Of a stretch of DNA of 64,000 nucleotides, positions 24,468-33,593 are shown piece by piece. The stretch covers positions 62,001-126,000 of the forward strand of contig JARLJG010000052.1 of NCBI GenBank assembly GCA_031291325.1, written 5' to 3'. The notes beneath the pieces were generated by a model. That model was not told the DNA's origin. It saw only the letters and a list, made by a program, of their open reading frames with translations, and ran no database searches. The stretch comes from Burkholderiaceae bacterium (GTDB taxonomy: Bacteria > Pseudomonadota > Gammaproteobacteria > Burkholderiales > Burkholderiaceae_D). The position numbers and the translations under genes are program-made. Within the stretch, counting starts at the first letter, position 1; each line of letters begins with the position of its first letter.

Positions 24468-25784
24468 ATGAGCGACAAAGGGGCAAGCCCTACCGTCTTG
24501 ATTGTTGACGACACGCCGACCAACCTGGGCGTGGTGGTCGAGTTTTTGGAAGAAAACGGTTTTCGCGTGGTGGTCGCCCAGGACGGCAAGGAAGCCCTGC
24601 AGCGCGCCACTTTCATCAAGCCGGACTTGATCTTGCTGGACGTGATGATGCCGGGCATGGACGGCTTCGAGGTCTGCCGTCAATTGAAGTCGAACATTGC
24701 CACACGCGATATTTCCGTCATTTTCATGACTGCGCTGGCCGATACCGCCAGCAAGCTCGAAGGTTTCAAGGTTGGCGGCGTCGATTACCTCACCAAGCCC
24801 CTGGAAATAGAAGAAATGCTGGCGCGTGTAAGCACGCATATTGCGCTGCGCACCACGCAAATCAAACTCGGCGAACAAAATCAACGTTTGCAGCGCGAAG
24901 CATCGGTGCGCCAGGTTGCAGAGAGCACCTTGCAACAAGCGCGTGACGAACTCAAGAGCGTCTACAAGCGCCTGGAGATTGCGAAGGTGCAATTGCTGCA
25001 GGCGACGAAAATGACGTCGCAGAGCGTGTTGGCGCGTGGCGCCGCGCGCCGGATCGCGCATCCGATTGCCTCGCTGAGAGAGCATTTGCGGGATTTAGAG
25101 GCTTGCATCGCGCGCCAGGTCGCGCCGGTCGCCGCCTTTGAAGTGGCTGGCGACGATTCGGAAGCGACGCTGTCGGCGCCGGCAAAGTCGTTCGATCGGG
25201 GTAGCCTGCCGCAACTGGAGCAAGGCGCGTTGCAGTTGATCGAGCAGGCGATAAGCGATCTCGCGCAAATGGAAGAAATCCAGGAAGTGCTGGGCGAGCT
25301 TTCAAGCTCCCAGCCGGCTTGGAAACTCGGCACCGTCGCCCATCTACTCGACAACACGGTGGCCATGCTGGTCGACGAAGTCGCTGACACCGTGAAGATC
25401 GTTACGACTTACGCGGAGATTCCCGCGATCGAATGCAAACCGGTGGAATTGATGCAGGTGTTCATGAATCTCTTGCTCAATGCCGCGCAAGCGATCCCGA
25501 AGAGCGGAGAAATTCACATCGTTACCGGCGGCGAGGAGCAAGAAATCTGGATCGATATTCGCGACAATGGCATCGGCATCGCGCCGGAAAACCAGAAGCG
25601 GATATTCGATCCTTTCTATAGCGGCAGGCCGGACGGCAAAGGGGTCGGCCTCGGCTTGCCGCTAGCCTTGGCTGCCGTTCGAAAACATCATGGCCGGATC
25701 GAGGTCAGCAGCACGCCCGGCGCCGGCAGCACTTTTCGCGTCTGGTTGCCGATACGCCAGCCGATTGCGGCCCAGGCGGACTGA
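24468..25784 (+). CDS. Response regulator-histidine kinase fusion with degenerate H-box
   Basis: The 438-residue protein has an N-terminal REC domain (residues 8-122, Asp58 in LILLDVMMPGMDG, Lys110 in YLTKPLE), a coiled coil (about 130-185), a dimerisation helix pair, and a C-terminal HATPase domain with N-box NLLLNAAQAI, G1 DNGIGI and G2 GKGVGLGL. Related proteins read A-G-V-A-H-E-I-N-N-P-I at the H-box. Here the same stretch is R190-G-A-A-R-R-I-A-H-P-I200, so the phosphoacceptor His and the next Glu are Arg194 and Arg195. The ATP-binding half looks intact. It probably acts as a non-autophosphorylating signalling protein or scaffold. It is divergent from the transglycosylase gene with 261 bp between them. 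Confidence 0.87.
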   Translation: MSDKGASPTVLIVDDTPTNLGVVVEFLEENGFRVVVAQDGKEALQRATFIKPDLILLDVMMPGMDGFEVCRQLKSNIATRDISVIFMTALADTASKLEGFKVGGVDYLTKPLEIEEMLARVSTHIALRTTQIKLGEQNQRLQREASVRQVAESTLQQARDELKSVYKRLEIAKVQLLQATKMTSQSVLARGAARRIAHPIASLREHLRDLEACIARQVAPVAAFEVAGDDSEATLSAPAKSFDRGSLPQLEQGALQLIEQAISDLAQMEEIQEVLGELSSSQPAWKLGTVAHLLDNTVAMLVDEVADTVKIVTTYAEIPAIECKPVELMQVFMNLLLNAAQAIPKSGEIHIVTGGEEQEIWIDIRDNGIGIAPENQKRIFDPFYSGRPDGKGVGLGLPLALAAVRKHHGRIEVSSTPGAGSTFRVWLPIRQPIAAQAD

Positions 25785-25916
25785 AAATCGAGCGAGTCGC
25801 AACACATTGTTTTCCTGTCCGACAGGTTTCGATAAGCGGCCTTGCCGGGCTTGTTGCCGGCTCGCTGTTTATGTGCCAGCATACGTCCATCGACGATACG
25901 AAAAACTGTTCTCCTC

Positions 25917-26237
25917 ATGCCGATTCCACCGCAACCGATTACGCCGCAACAATTGGAAGACCTGATCCGCGAAGTCGAATTGGAAGACCCGATCGACTAT
26001 GCCGATTTGCCCTTCGACGAAGAAGCGTTGCGTGCGCTGGTCGCCAATCGCCTGTGCGAAATGACGGCGGCGATGAAGGACTTTAGCGACCAGGATCGGT
26101 ATCTTTCGCTGCTGGCAGTTTCTGCCAAACTCTTGTTGGAAAACCTGGTGCTGCATGTCCAGTTGCTGCGACGCGATGGCGTGCCGTTGAACGAAACCAG
26201 CGAAGCGCTGCTGCGGCGTTTGCGCGACGACAAATGA
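25917..26237 (+). CDS. Conserved hypothetical protein, acidic, 106 residues
   Basis: The product begins MPIPPQPITPQQLEDLIREVELEDPIDYADLP (in pieces) and is predicted largely helical and acidic, with a hydrophobic helix near residues 60-80 (LSLLAVSAKLLLENLVLHVQLL). No known domain is recognised. The start at 25917 lacks a strong ribosome-binding site; the frame runs upstream to 25842, but the extra residues are Arg/Cys-rich and look non-coding. It lies 132 bp after the REC-kinase gene and 113 bp before the FAH-family gene, same strand. Confidence 0.65.
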   Translation: MPIPPQPITPQQLEDLIREVELEDPIDYADLPFDEEALRALVANRLCEMTAAMKDFSDQDRYLSLLAVSAKLLLENLVLHVQLLRRDGVPLNETSEALLRRLRDDK

Positions 26238-26350
26238 CGCCGGCAACTCCGCCGTGCAGACAAGTTCGACCCGGAGTAGACTTTGAAATGCGCTTGCGTG
26301 CTAACGCATACAAGCCGACGGAGCTTGTAAAATAAGACAAAGGGGACGTC

Positions 26351-27370
26351 ATGAACTCACGCAGGAATTTCTTGATGCAAGCCGGCGCGATCGGCGCCGG
26401 TCTGGCGACAGCACAGGCCGCTGCCGTGCCGGACGATACGCGTGACGCGCTTCACAAATGGGAATACAAGATGCCGAAGAATGCCAAGCTGCTTTCGATC
26501 AAACACGCGGACGGCGGCGAATCGCTGGGGGCGGTGGTCGAAGGCGGTGTGATCGACTTGCGCGCCACGGCCAAAAAGCTGGGTCTGCACGCGCCATCGA
26601 CGGTGGACGAGCTTTTGCGCGGCGGGCACGCCGATGTCCTGGCGCGCATCGTGGCCGGCGCCAAGAGTTCCGGCGTGCCGCTGTTGGCGGAATCCGAAAT
26701 TACGCATGGGCGACTGTTCGCCAACCCCGGAAAAATCATCTGCGTGGGATTGAATTACCGGCAGCACGCGAAGGAAATCGGCATGCCGGAACCGCGCGTG
26801 CCGCCATTGTTCAGCAAGTTCAACAATGCGCTGGCGCCTCACGATTGCGTGATTAGCTTGCCGCCGAAAGAGATTTCGACCAAGTTCGACTATGAAACCG
26901 AATTGTTGATCGTCATCGGCAAGCCATGCCGCAATGTCGCCGAATCCGACGCGCTCGATTACATCGCCGGTTATTGCACGTCGAACGATTTTTCCGCCCG
27001 CGACTTGCAACTTGAATTGCCGGCAGGGCAGTGGATGATCGGCAAGACGCTCGACAATTTCGCGCCCATCGGGCCGTACTTTGTCGGCGCCGGGCTGGTC
27101 GGCGACCCCAATAATTTGAAGCTGGAAACCCGCGTCAACGGCGAATTGCGGCAATCCTCGAATACCTCCGACTTCATCTTCAATACGCAGCAAATGGTCG
27201 CGTATATCAGCAAGCATTGGACGCTGGAGCCGGGCGATATTATCTTCACCGGCACCCCGCAAGGCGTGATTGCCGGCAAGCCGAAGGATAGCCAGGTGTG
27301 GCTGAAAGCCGGCGACCGTGTGGTGTCGACCATCGAAAAGCTGGGCGAGTTGAAATTCCGCCTGGCGTAA
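26351..27370 (+). CDS. Fumarylacetoacetate hydrolase family protein with twin-arginine-type leader
   Basis: This 339-residue protein has an N-terminal MNSRRNFLMQAGAIGAGLATAQA leader (in pieces) that fits a Tat signal (SRRNFL). It is followed by an FAH C-terminal-type catalytic domain: VGLNYRQHAKEIGMPEPRVPP, the metal ligands in DYETELLIVIGK and NDFSARDLQ, and TGTPQGV near the end. Members hydrolyse or isomerise 2-keto acids (2-keto-3-deoxy acids, acylpyruvates, homoprotocatechuate intermediates). A periplasmic location is unusual for a family that is mostly cytosolic. AAAGGGGA precedes the ATG. It converges on a secreted GlcG/HbpS-like gene. Confidence 0.85.
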   Translation: MNSRRNFLMQAGAIGAGLATAQAAAVPDDTRDALHKWEYKMPKNAKLLSIKHADGGESLGAVVEGGVIDLRATAKKLGLHAPSTVDELLRGGHADVLARIVAGAKSSGVPLLAESEITHGRLFANPGKIICVGLNYRQHAKEIGMPEPRVPPLFSKFNNALAPHDCVISLPPKEISTKFDYETELLIVIGKPCRNVAESDALDYIAGYCTSNDFSARDLQLELPAGQWMIGKTLDNFAPIGPYFVGAGLVGDPNNLKLETRVNGELRQSSNTSDFIFNTQQMVAYISKHWTLEPGDIIFTGTPQGVIAGKPKDSQVWLKAGDRVVSTIEKLGELKFRLA

Positions 27371-27438
27371 GCTCATTTTGCAGGCGTACGCCATCGATCC
27401 TGCCGTCAAGACGACAGGATCGGCCTAGCCCCGCTGCG

Positions 27439-27966
27439 CTATTTGACGAGCGCGGCGCCCGCCTTGCAGGCGACTTCGTCTTGCGAGCCGGTGCCGCCGG
27501 AACAGCCGATCGCGCCGATCAATTTGCCGCCGACGACGAGCGGAATGCCGCCCCTGGACGCAATGACGTCATCCAAGGTCGCGACGTAGTGATTGCTGCC
27601 CTGGACCGCATTTTCAAAGACCTTGGTTTCGCGCCTGAATTTGGCCGCCGTGCGCGCCTTGTGCTCGGAGATCTGGATCGACGCCAGTTGCGCGCCATCC
27701 ATGCGCTTGAAGGCTACCAGGTTGCCGCCGGAATCGACTACGGCGACGTTCAGGGCCCAATTGTGCTGCTTCGCCTCGGCGATTGCCGCCACGATGGCGG
27801 CATCGGCGGCGTCGAGTGAAATCGGCGCGCCATAGGGAATGTTGAAGGGCATGCTTTCAGGCACCGTATCGAGCGGATTGGGTGTCTGCGCGGTTTGCGC
27901 AAGAGTTGTGCCGGCGCAACATAACGCGCCGGCAAAAATTGCCATCGGAAGGAGAGAAATTCGCAC
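27439..27966 (-). CDS. Exported GlcG/HbpS-family protein
   Basis: The 175-residue protein has a signal peptide (residues 1-24, ending TTLAQ) and a single GlcG/HbpS (DUF336) domain: ADAAIVAAIAEAKQHNW, VAVVDSGGNLVAFKRMDGAQ, SEHKARTAAKF and GGIPLVVGGKLIGAIGCSGGTGSQDEVACKAG. Family members bind haem or are found with glycolate and diol metabolism; the ligand here is not evident. It is convergent to the FAH-family gene with 68 bp between the stops and is otherwise isolated. Confidence 0.88.
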   Translation of the reverse strand: MRISLLPMAIFAGALCCAGTTLAQTAQTPNPLDTVPESMPFNIPYGAPISLDAADAAIVAAIAEAKQHNWALNVAVVDSGGNLVAFKRMDGAQLASIQISEHKARTAAKFRRETKVFENAVQGSNHYVATLDDVIASRGGIPLVVGGKLIGAIGCSGGTGSQDEVACKAGAALVK

Positions 27967-28307
27967 GATTTTGTCCTCTTAGTCAAATGAAGCATGGTTC
28001 GTCAAATAGTCGTCCGCACCGAATACGGCCTTGCTCGATGCGTCGACCGGGATGCCGGTTGGCCGAGTGCAATATTGGTCTTATCTCCGCAGTGCCGATA
28101 GTGGGCTATGGACGCTGGGCGATTGGCGAAGCGCGCACCGAGAGCGCTTATGCGAATCGTACCTTCGATAGTGATTCGCATCTTATCTTCAATTTGGAAA
28201 TCGCGCAGAAGCAGAGTCAAGGTAGAATGCGCCTATATGTGTGAATCCGGCGTTGCCATATTTGCCGGGTATCTTTTCCTCAACCCTGTTCTTGCTTGCG
28301 ACGTCAT
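27967..28307. other. 341-bp intergenic region between glcG-like and VIT genes
   Basis: Divergent promoter region. No credible coding sequence is present on either strand. The only notable structure is the inverted repeat at 28151-28180, described separately. Confidence 0.5.
28151..28180. promoter_or_regulatory. Inverted repeat upstream of the VIT-family gene
   Basis: Perfect 8-bp arms TGCGAATC and GATTCGCA are separated by 14 bases, about 130 bp upstream of the VIT-family start. It could be an operator or the base of an RNA hairpin; nothing identifies the regulator. Confidence 0.4.
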
Positions 28308-28994
28308 ATGATCTCACACACTCACCGCACGGGGCGCTCAGGATGGCTGCGCGCTGGCGTGCTTGGAGCCAACGATGGCGTGCTGTCGGTTTCCAGCCTG
28401 TTGCTCGGCGTGGCAGCGGCGCACATGGGGGGGAATGTGATCGGGGTGACGGGGATAGCCGGGCTGGTCGCGGGTGCGCTGTCGATGGGCGCGGGTGAAT
28501 ATGTTTCCGTCAGTTCTCAAGCCGATACCGAACGCGCGGATCTCGATCTCGAACGGCATGCGCTGCAGCACGACTTTGACGCCGAGCGCGCCGAGCTGCG
28601 CGAAATTTACGTGCGGCGCGGACTTGATCCCAATCTGGCGACCGAGGTGGCGCACCAACTGATGCAGCACGATGCGCTCGGTGCGCACGCGCGCGACGAG
28701 ATCGGTATCACCGACGCGTTGAGCGCCAGGCCGTTGCAGGCGGCGACGACGTCGGCAATCAGCTTCGTTGTCGGCGGCATTGTGCCGCTGTTGGCGGCTT
28801 TATTGGCGCCGGCGCCATTCGTAATCCCGGCAATCGCCGGCGTTGCGTTGATTGTGCTGGCCGGGCTTGGCGCTGCGGCGGCGCGTGCCGGCGGCGCTTC
28901 GATCGTCCGTGGCGCGGCGCGTGTATTGGTCTGGGGCGCGCTGACGATGGCGTTGACCGGGGCGGTCGGCGAATTGTTCGGCATGAGTCGTTGA
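28308..28994 (+). CDS. VIT1/CCC1-family transporter
   Basis: This 228-residue protein has the family N terminus GWLRAGVLGANDGVLSVSSLL, the MGAGEYVSVSSQADTERADL block and a charged central segment (ERHALQHDFDAERAELREIY). It ends with three to four C-terminal helices (SFVVGGIVPLLAALLA to VWGALTMALTGAVGELFG). VIT1/CCC1 relatives move Fe2+ or Mn2+; the bacterial members are assumed to be metal transporters. I use ATG 28308; a TTG four codons upstream is less likely. No metal regulator is adjacent. Confidence 0.87.
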   Translation: MISHTHRTGRSGWLRAGVLGANDGVLSVSSLLLGVAAAHMGGNVIGVTGIAGLVAGALSMGAGEYVSVSSQADTERADLDLERHALQHDFDAERAELREIYVRRGLDPNLATEVAHQLMQHDALGAHARDEIGITDALSARPLQAATTSAISFVVGGIVPLLAALLAPAPFVIPAIAGVALIVLAGLGAAAARAGGASIVRGAARVLVWGALTMALTGAVGELFGMSR

Positions 28995-29113
28995 CCTGGC
29001 CAAATGGAACCGCGATTGGCGTCGCTGATGCAGGGGGAAACATTTGTCCCGGAACCGGGTCGAAATCCGCACGGTTCCGGGTCGATTGTTTCTGTAAATT
29101 AAGTCAAATCAAA

Positions 29114-29569
29114 TTACATGCCTTTTTCGGCCGAGCGCAGAGCTTGTTTCGCGCCTTCGATGGCACGTTCCACGTGTTCGACAGCGCGATGCTTGAGGCT
29201 CCGTGCTTCAGGATTGTCTTCTTCCCGCGCCAAATCGTTGCGCGCCTTTTCCAGCAATTCGACTGCATGATGCAGACGCCCGGCGTTGTTCAGGCGCGCG
29301 TCTTCCTGCGGATGCACGTACAAGTTTTTGCCGTCTTCCACCGCAGCGTGCTTCACTTCGTCGATCGCGCGATCGATTTCAACGATCGCGGTGTCTTCGC
29401 CGGCGCTGACGGCGGCATTGCCGGGGCGGTGTTCGAGATTCCAACGGGCATCGCGCAAATCGGTCAGCGCGTGCAGGTATTCGGGATGGCTGCCGGGCAG
29501 ATCGGCGTGCGCTGCGAGCGGCAAGAATACGGCGAGCAGTGCGGCGGCTGCGGACAATTTCAATTTCAT
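29114..29569 (-). CDS. Exported helical protein of unknown function
   Basis: This 151-residue protein has a signal peptide (MKLKLSAAAALLAVFLPLAAHA, in pieces) followed by an all-helical body with two similar blocks. These are HALTDLRDARWNLEH then AIVEIDRAIDEVKHAAVEDG, and HHAVELLEKARNDL then RAVEHVERAIEGAKQAL. It looks like a four-helix bundle that occurs in environmental betaproteobacteria without a name. GGGAG eight bases before ATG 29569 supports the start; the frame is open for another 96 bases upstream. It is a single gene, with 170 bp to the lspA-like gene. Confidence 0.75.
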   Translation of the reverse strand: MKLKLSAAAALLAVFLPLAAHADLPGSHPEYLHALTDLRDARWNLEHRPGNAAVSAGEDTAIVEIDRAIDEVKHAAVEDGKNLYVHPQEDARLNNAGRLHHAVELLEKARNDLAREEDNPEARSLKHRAVEHVERAIEGAKQALRSAEKGM

Positions 29570-29739
29570 TGTGATTGCTCCCAAGTAAAATGGTCGAATG
29601 ATAGAGTGCGTCGCTCGGTCGGTTCGTAAGAATTTACCTTGCTTGCAGACATAACGACTGCGCAAATATAACCGTTGACCCGTTTTCTTTGTAAGTCAGG
29701 TAACAAATTGTATCGATGCGGCAAGCGCACATCCGTCGA

Positions 29740-30231
29740 CTAGGGGTTTTCTTTCCGGGAGAGGAATACGCCAATCAATAGCGACGGCCAGATGCCGAGA
29801 TCGATGAAGACGTCAGCGGTATTGAAGACGTAGTGCCAATGCGGAATTCCCTGCAGGTTGATGAAATCGACGACTGACCCCAAGACGACTCTATCGACGA
29901 CATTCGACGCGCCACCGCCGACGATCAAGCCGAAGAATACGAATTGAATCCAGGTTGTCGCACGTTGCTTGAAGAACAGAGCCGTGCAGAGCACCAGAAT
30001 CAACGCAGATATCAGTGCAAAAAGGACGCTATGTCCCGGAAAAGCGCCGAACGTGCCGCCCATGTTGCGCACATGCGTAATATGCAGGAGTGAATTTACT
30101 ACGCGGGTTTCGCCAATTGCCAGGCTGGCGTTCACCAGATAGCTGCTCGTCTGCGAGGCTAGCAATGCCAGCGCAGCCGCGATCAGGAATGCAGTAATTT
30201 TTTGCGATTGATTGCGTGCGATATTGTTCAC
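29740..30231 (-). CDS. lspA: Signal peptidase II (LspA) paralogue
   Basis: The 163-residue protein with four membrane helices carries both catalytic-site motifs of prolipoprotein signal peptidase: GGGASNVVDR (Asp113) and FNTADVFIDLG (Asp140), plus the NMGGTFG strand (N-x-G-x-x-F). The usual D-Q-x-[ST]-K motif of the first periplasmic loop is replaced by SQTSSYLV, which removes the acidic and basic residues normally there. It is not next to ileS, where the housekeeping lspA usually sits, so it is probably a second, divergent copy. It should cleave lipoproteins after diacylglyceryl transfer in the inner membrane. Confidence 0.83.
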   Translation of the reverse strand: MNNIARNQSQKITAFLIAAALALLASQTSSYLVNASLAIGETRVVNSLLHITHVRNMGGTFGAFPGHSVLFALISALILVLCTALFFKQRATTWIQFVFFGLIVGGGASNVVDRVVLGSVVDFINLQGIPHWHYVFNTADVFIDLGIWPSLLIGVFLSRKENP

Positions 30232-30397
30232 TCGATAGTCATTCGATATTGAGTCGAATACACATGTCTCTGAGGAGACGGAGCCGCGATTCTACCAAAT
30301 TCCGGTGTGCCTTCGGCGAATGGCGAGCATTCATTGCCCGGAAATATCTGTACACTTGCGTGAATTCGCCGGTTACATCGATTTCAGACGCTACGCC

Positions 30398-33300
30398 ATG
30401 AATTTGTCCCTTCCATTCATCAAACGCCCGATTGCAACCACGCTGTTGACCATCGGCGTCGCCTTGGCCGGCATGCTTGCCTTCGCGTTGCTGCCGGTGT
30501 CGCCGTTGCCGCGCGTGGATATCCCGATTGTGTATGTGTCGGCCACCATGCCGGGCGCCGACCCGGAAACCATGGCCAACAATGTGGCGGCGCCGCTGGA
30601 GCGGCAGTTTGGGCGCATTGGCGGCGTCAGCGAGATGAGTTCGACCAGTACGCAGCAATCGTCCGGCATCTTGCTGCAATTCGACCTCGACCGCGATATC
30701 GACGGCGCTGCGCGCGATGTGCAGGCCGCCATCGTCGCCGCGCGCATCGACTTGCCGGCCAGCCTGCGCAGCAATCCGATCTACCGCAAATTCAATTCCG
30801 GCGACGCGCCGATCATGATCCTGGCGTTGACCTCGAACACGCTGACCGCAGGACAGATCTACGATTCCGCGTCCACGGTGGTGGCGCAAAAATTGTCGCA
30901 AATATCCGGTGTCGGCAATGTCGGCGTCAATGGCGGCTCGCTGCCTGCCGTGCGGGTGGAGTTGAATCCGAATGCGCTGAACCGTTACGGTGTGGCGCTG
31001 GAAGACGTGCGCGTCGCCCTCGCGTCCGCCAATGCCAACCGGCCCAAAGGCTACATCGAGGATGGCGCGCGGCAATGGCAGATCGCCACCACCGATCAAG
31101 CCAAGAAGGCCGATCAATACCGCTCCCTGGTGGTTGCCTACCGCAACGGCGCGCCGGTATTGCTGAGCAATCTCGGCGCCGTGGTCGATTCGGTGGAGTC
31201 GCTGCGCAACGCCGGCATCGTCAACGGCAAACCGGCGGTGCTGATTATCGTTTCCAAGCAACCGAACGCCAACATCATTGAAACCGTCGACCGCATCCGG
31301 GCCTTGATGCCACAGTTGAAGGCGTCGATCCCCGCCGACATCGACATGGTGGTCATGCAAGACCGCACCACGACCATACGCGCGTCGCTGCACGACATCG
31401 AGCGCACGCTATGCATTTCGGTGGCCCTGGTGATCCTGGTGGTGTTCCTGTTCTTGCGCAACTTGCGCTCGACTTTGATTCCCAGCATCGCCGTGCCGAT
31501 TTCCTTGATCGGCACCTGCGGCGTCATGTATTTGTGCGGCTACAGCTTGAACAATTTTTCGTTGATGGCCTTGACCATTTCGGCCGGCTTCGTGGTCGAC
31601 GACGCGATCGTTGTGCTGGAAAATGTCTCGCGCCACCTGGAGGAGGGCATGACGCCGATCCGGGCCGCAGTGCGCGGCGCGCGCGAGGTCGGCTTCACCG
31701 TGTTGTCGATGAGCATTTCGCTGGTCGCCGTGTTCATTCCGATGTTGTTGGCCGGCGGCATCGTGGGGCGGTTTTTTCATGAGTTCGCCGTCACCTTGTC
31801 GGCAGCGGTGCTGGTGTCGCTGGCGGTGTCCCTGACCACCACGCCGGTGATGTGTTCCCGCTTGCTCACGCGCGAAGCGGAGCGCCAGCCGGGGCGTTTT
31901 TACCGCGTTACGGAGCGTTTTTTTGATTGGCTGTTGCTGGGTTATGAGCGCAGCCTGGAGCGCGTGCTGCGGCATCCGCGCCTGACGATGTTGACGTTAT
32001 TTTGCGTGGTGCTGTTGAATTTCTTTCTGTTTGTGGTGGTGCCCAAGGGTTTTTTCCCGCAACAAGACATCGGCATCATCCAAGGATCGATCGTCGCCGA
32101 TCAATCTTCGTCTTTCCAGGCGATGCAATCCAAGCTGCGGGCCTACCTCGATATCATCGGCGCCGATCCGGCAGTGTTGAATGCGTCCGGCTTTACCGGC
32201 GGCGGGCAAACCAATGGCGGCACCATCAACGTCGCGTTGAAGCCGCTGTCCGAAAGAAAGGTCAGCGCCGACGATGTCGTCAACCGCCTGCGCGACAAGC
32301 TGGCCAAGATCCCCGGCGCGGTCTTGTATCTGCAAGCGTCGCAAGACCTGGGCGGCGGTGGCGGCGGCAACGCGCAATATCAATACGCGCTGCAAGGGGA
32401 ATCCTTGAGCGATTTGAAAGAATGGGCGCCACGCGTCCTGAAGATTCTGCAGGGCTTGCCGCAACTGGTGGATGTCAGCAGCAGCCAGCAAGACAAAGGT
32501 CTGCAGATGACGCTGACGATCGACCGCCCCACGGCGGCTCGCCTGGGCGTCACCGAAAGCGCGATCGACAATGCGCTCGGCGACGCCTTCGGCCAGCGCC
32601 TGGTATCGGTCATTTATGAAAACAAGAATCAATACCATGTGGTCATGGAAGTCGCGCCGGAATATCTGCAGAATCCAGACACGCTCAAGGGCGTCTATGT
32701 TGCCAATTTGCTCGACCAATTGGTGCCGCTCTCGGCGTTTTCCCACTTCGAAGCGACCAACGCGATCTTGAGCGTCACGCATAAGGGGCAGTTTCCCTCG
32801 GTGATGATGTCGTTTAACTTGAAGCCGAAAGTGGCGCTGAGCGACGCGACCGAAGCCATCGACCAAGCGGTCGCGCAAAGCGGCATGCCGGCCTCGATCC
32901 GTGGCGATTTTCAGGGCAATGCGCAGAAGTTCCGCGAATCGAGCACCAGCATGCCGTTGTTGATCCTGGTGGCGCTGGCGACGATCTATATCGTGTTGGG
33001 TGTGTTGTACGAGAGCCTGGTGCATCCGATCACGATTCTTTCCACCTTGCCGTCGGCCGGCATCGGCGCGTTATTGGCGCTGTTAGTGTTCGGCATCCCG
33101 CTCGACATCATGTCCTTCGTCGGTATCTTCCTGCTGATCGGCATCGTCAAGAAGAACGCGATCATGATGATCGATTTCGCGCTGGTGGCGCAGCGCACTG
33201 AAGGCAAGAGTCCGATCGAAGCGATCCGCAAGGCCTGCCTGCTGCGTTTTCGGCCGATCATGATGACCACGATGGCTGCGCTGCTGAGTGCGCTGCCGTT

Positions 33301-33520
33301 GGCGCTGGGCTCCGGAACCGGTTACGAAATGCGGCGTCCGCTGGGCGTGACGATAGTCGGCGGCTTGATCCTCAGCCAGATGCTGACGCTCTATACGACG
33401 CCGGTCGTCTATCTATACATGGAACGGCTTGGTGCGCGCTCCGCGTCTTTGTGGCACTGGGGCAAGCGGCTGCGTTACAAGTTGACTGGAAAAGCTGGGT
33501 TGGCGGGGGCTGAATGGTAA
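30398..33520 (+). CDS. RND efflux transporter permease (MdtC/AcrB superfamily)
   Basis: The 1040-residue protein has the twelve-helix RND architecture with two large periplasmic loops (about 30-335 and 560-860). The proton-relay acidic pair is in FVVDDAIVVLEN in TM4, and IVKKNAIMMIDFA sits in the C-terminal half. The N-terminal MNLSLPFIKRPIATTLLTIGVALAG (in pieces) and the GGGGGNAQYQYALQ segment resemble MdtC-type permeases. ATG 30398 is chosen because the upstream extension is not family-like. No membrane-fusion protein, outer-membrane channel or second permease is next to it, although MdtB/MdtC systems normally come together. The partner must be elsewhere, or the pump works alone. Confidence 0.92.
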   Translation: MNLSLPFIKRPIATTLLTIGVALAGMLAFALLPVSPLPRVDIPIVYVSATMPGADPETMANNVAAPLERQFGRIGGVSEMSSTSTQQSSGILLQFDLDRDIDGAARDVQAAIVAARIDLPASLRSNPIYRKFNSGDAPIMILALTSNTLTAGQIYDSASTVVAQKLSQISGVGNVGVNGGSLPAVRVELNPNALNRYGVALEDVRVALASANANRPKGYIEDGARQWQIATTDQAKKADQYRSLVVAYRNGAPVLLSNLGAVVDSVESLRNAGIVNGKPAVLIIVSKQPNANIIETVDRIRALMPQLKASIPADIDMVVMQDRTTTIRASLHDIERTLCISVALVILVVFLFLRNLRSTLIPSIAVPISLIGTCGVMYLCGYSLNNFSLMALTISAGFVVDDAIVVLENVSRHLEEGMTPIRAAVRGAREVGFTVLSMSISLVAVFIPMLLAGGIVGRFFHEFAVTLSAAVLVSLAVSLTTTPVMCSRLLTREAERQPGRFYRVTERFFDWLLLGYERSLERVLRHPRLTMLTLFCVVLLNFFLFVVVPKGFFPQQDIGIIQGSIVADQSSSFQAMQSKLRAYLDIIGADPAVLNASGFTGGGQTNGGTINVALKPLSERKVSADDVVNRLRDKLAKIPGAVLYLQASQDLGGGGGGNAQYQYALQGESLSDLKEWAPRVLKILQGLPQLVDVSSSQQDKGLQMTLTIDRPTAARLGVTESAIDNALGDAFGQRLVSVIYENKNQYHVVMEVAPEYLQNPDTLKGVYVANLLDQLVPLSAFSHFEATNAILSVTHKGQFPSVMMSFNLKPKVALSDATEAIDQAVAQSGMPASIRGDFQGNAQKFRESSTSMPLLILVALATIYIVLGVLYESLVHPITILSTLPSAGIGALLALLVFGIPLDIMSFVGIFLLIGIVKKNAIMMIDFALVAQRTEGKSPIEAIRKACLLRFRPIMMTTMAALLSALPLALGSGTGYEMRRPLGVTIVGGLILSQMLTLYTTPVVYLYMERLGARSASLWHWGKRLRYKLTGKAGLAGAEW

Positions 33521-33593
33521 GCTACGGTCGCAGCGGTTTCTTTCCTCTCATCGCTTCGATCTGGCGCGACACGACTCGACAACACGCAGAAAA

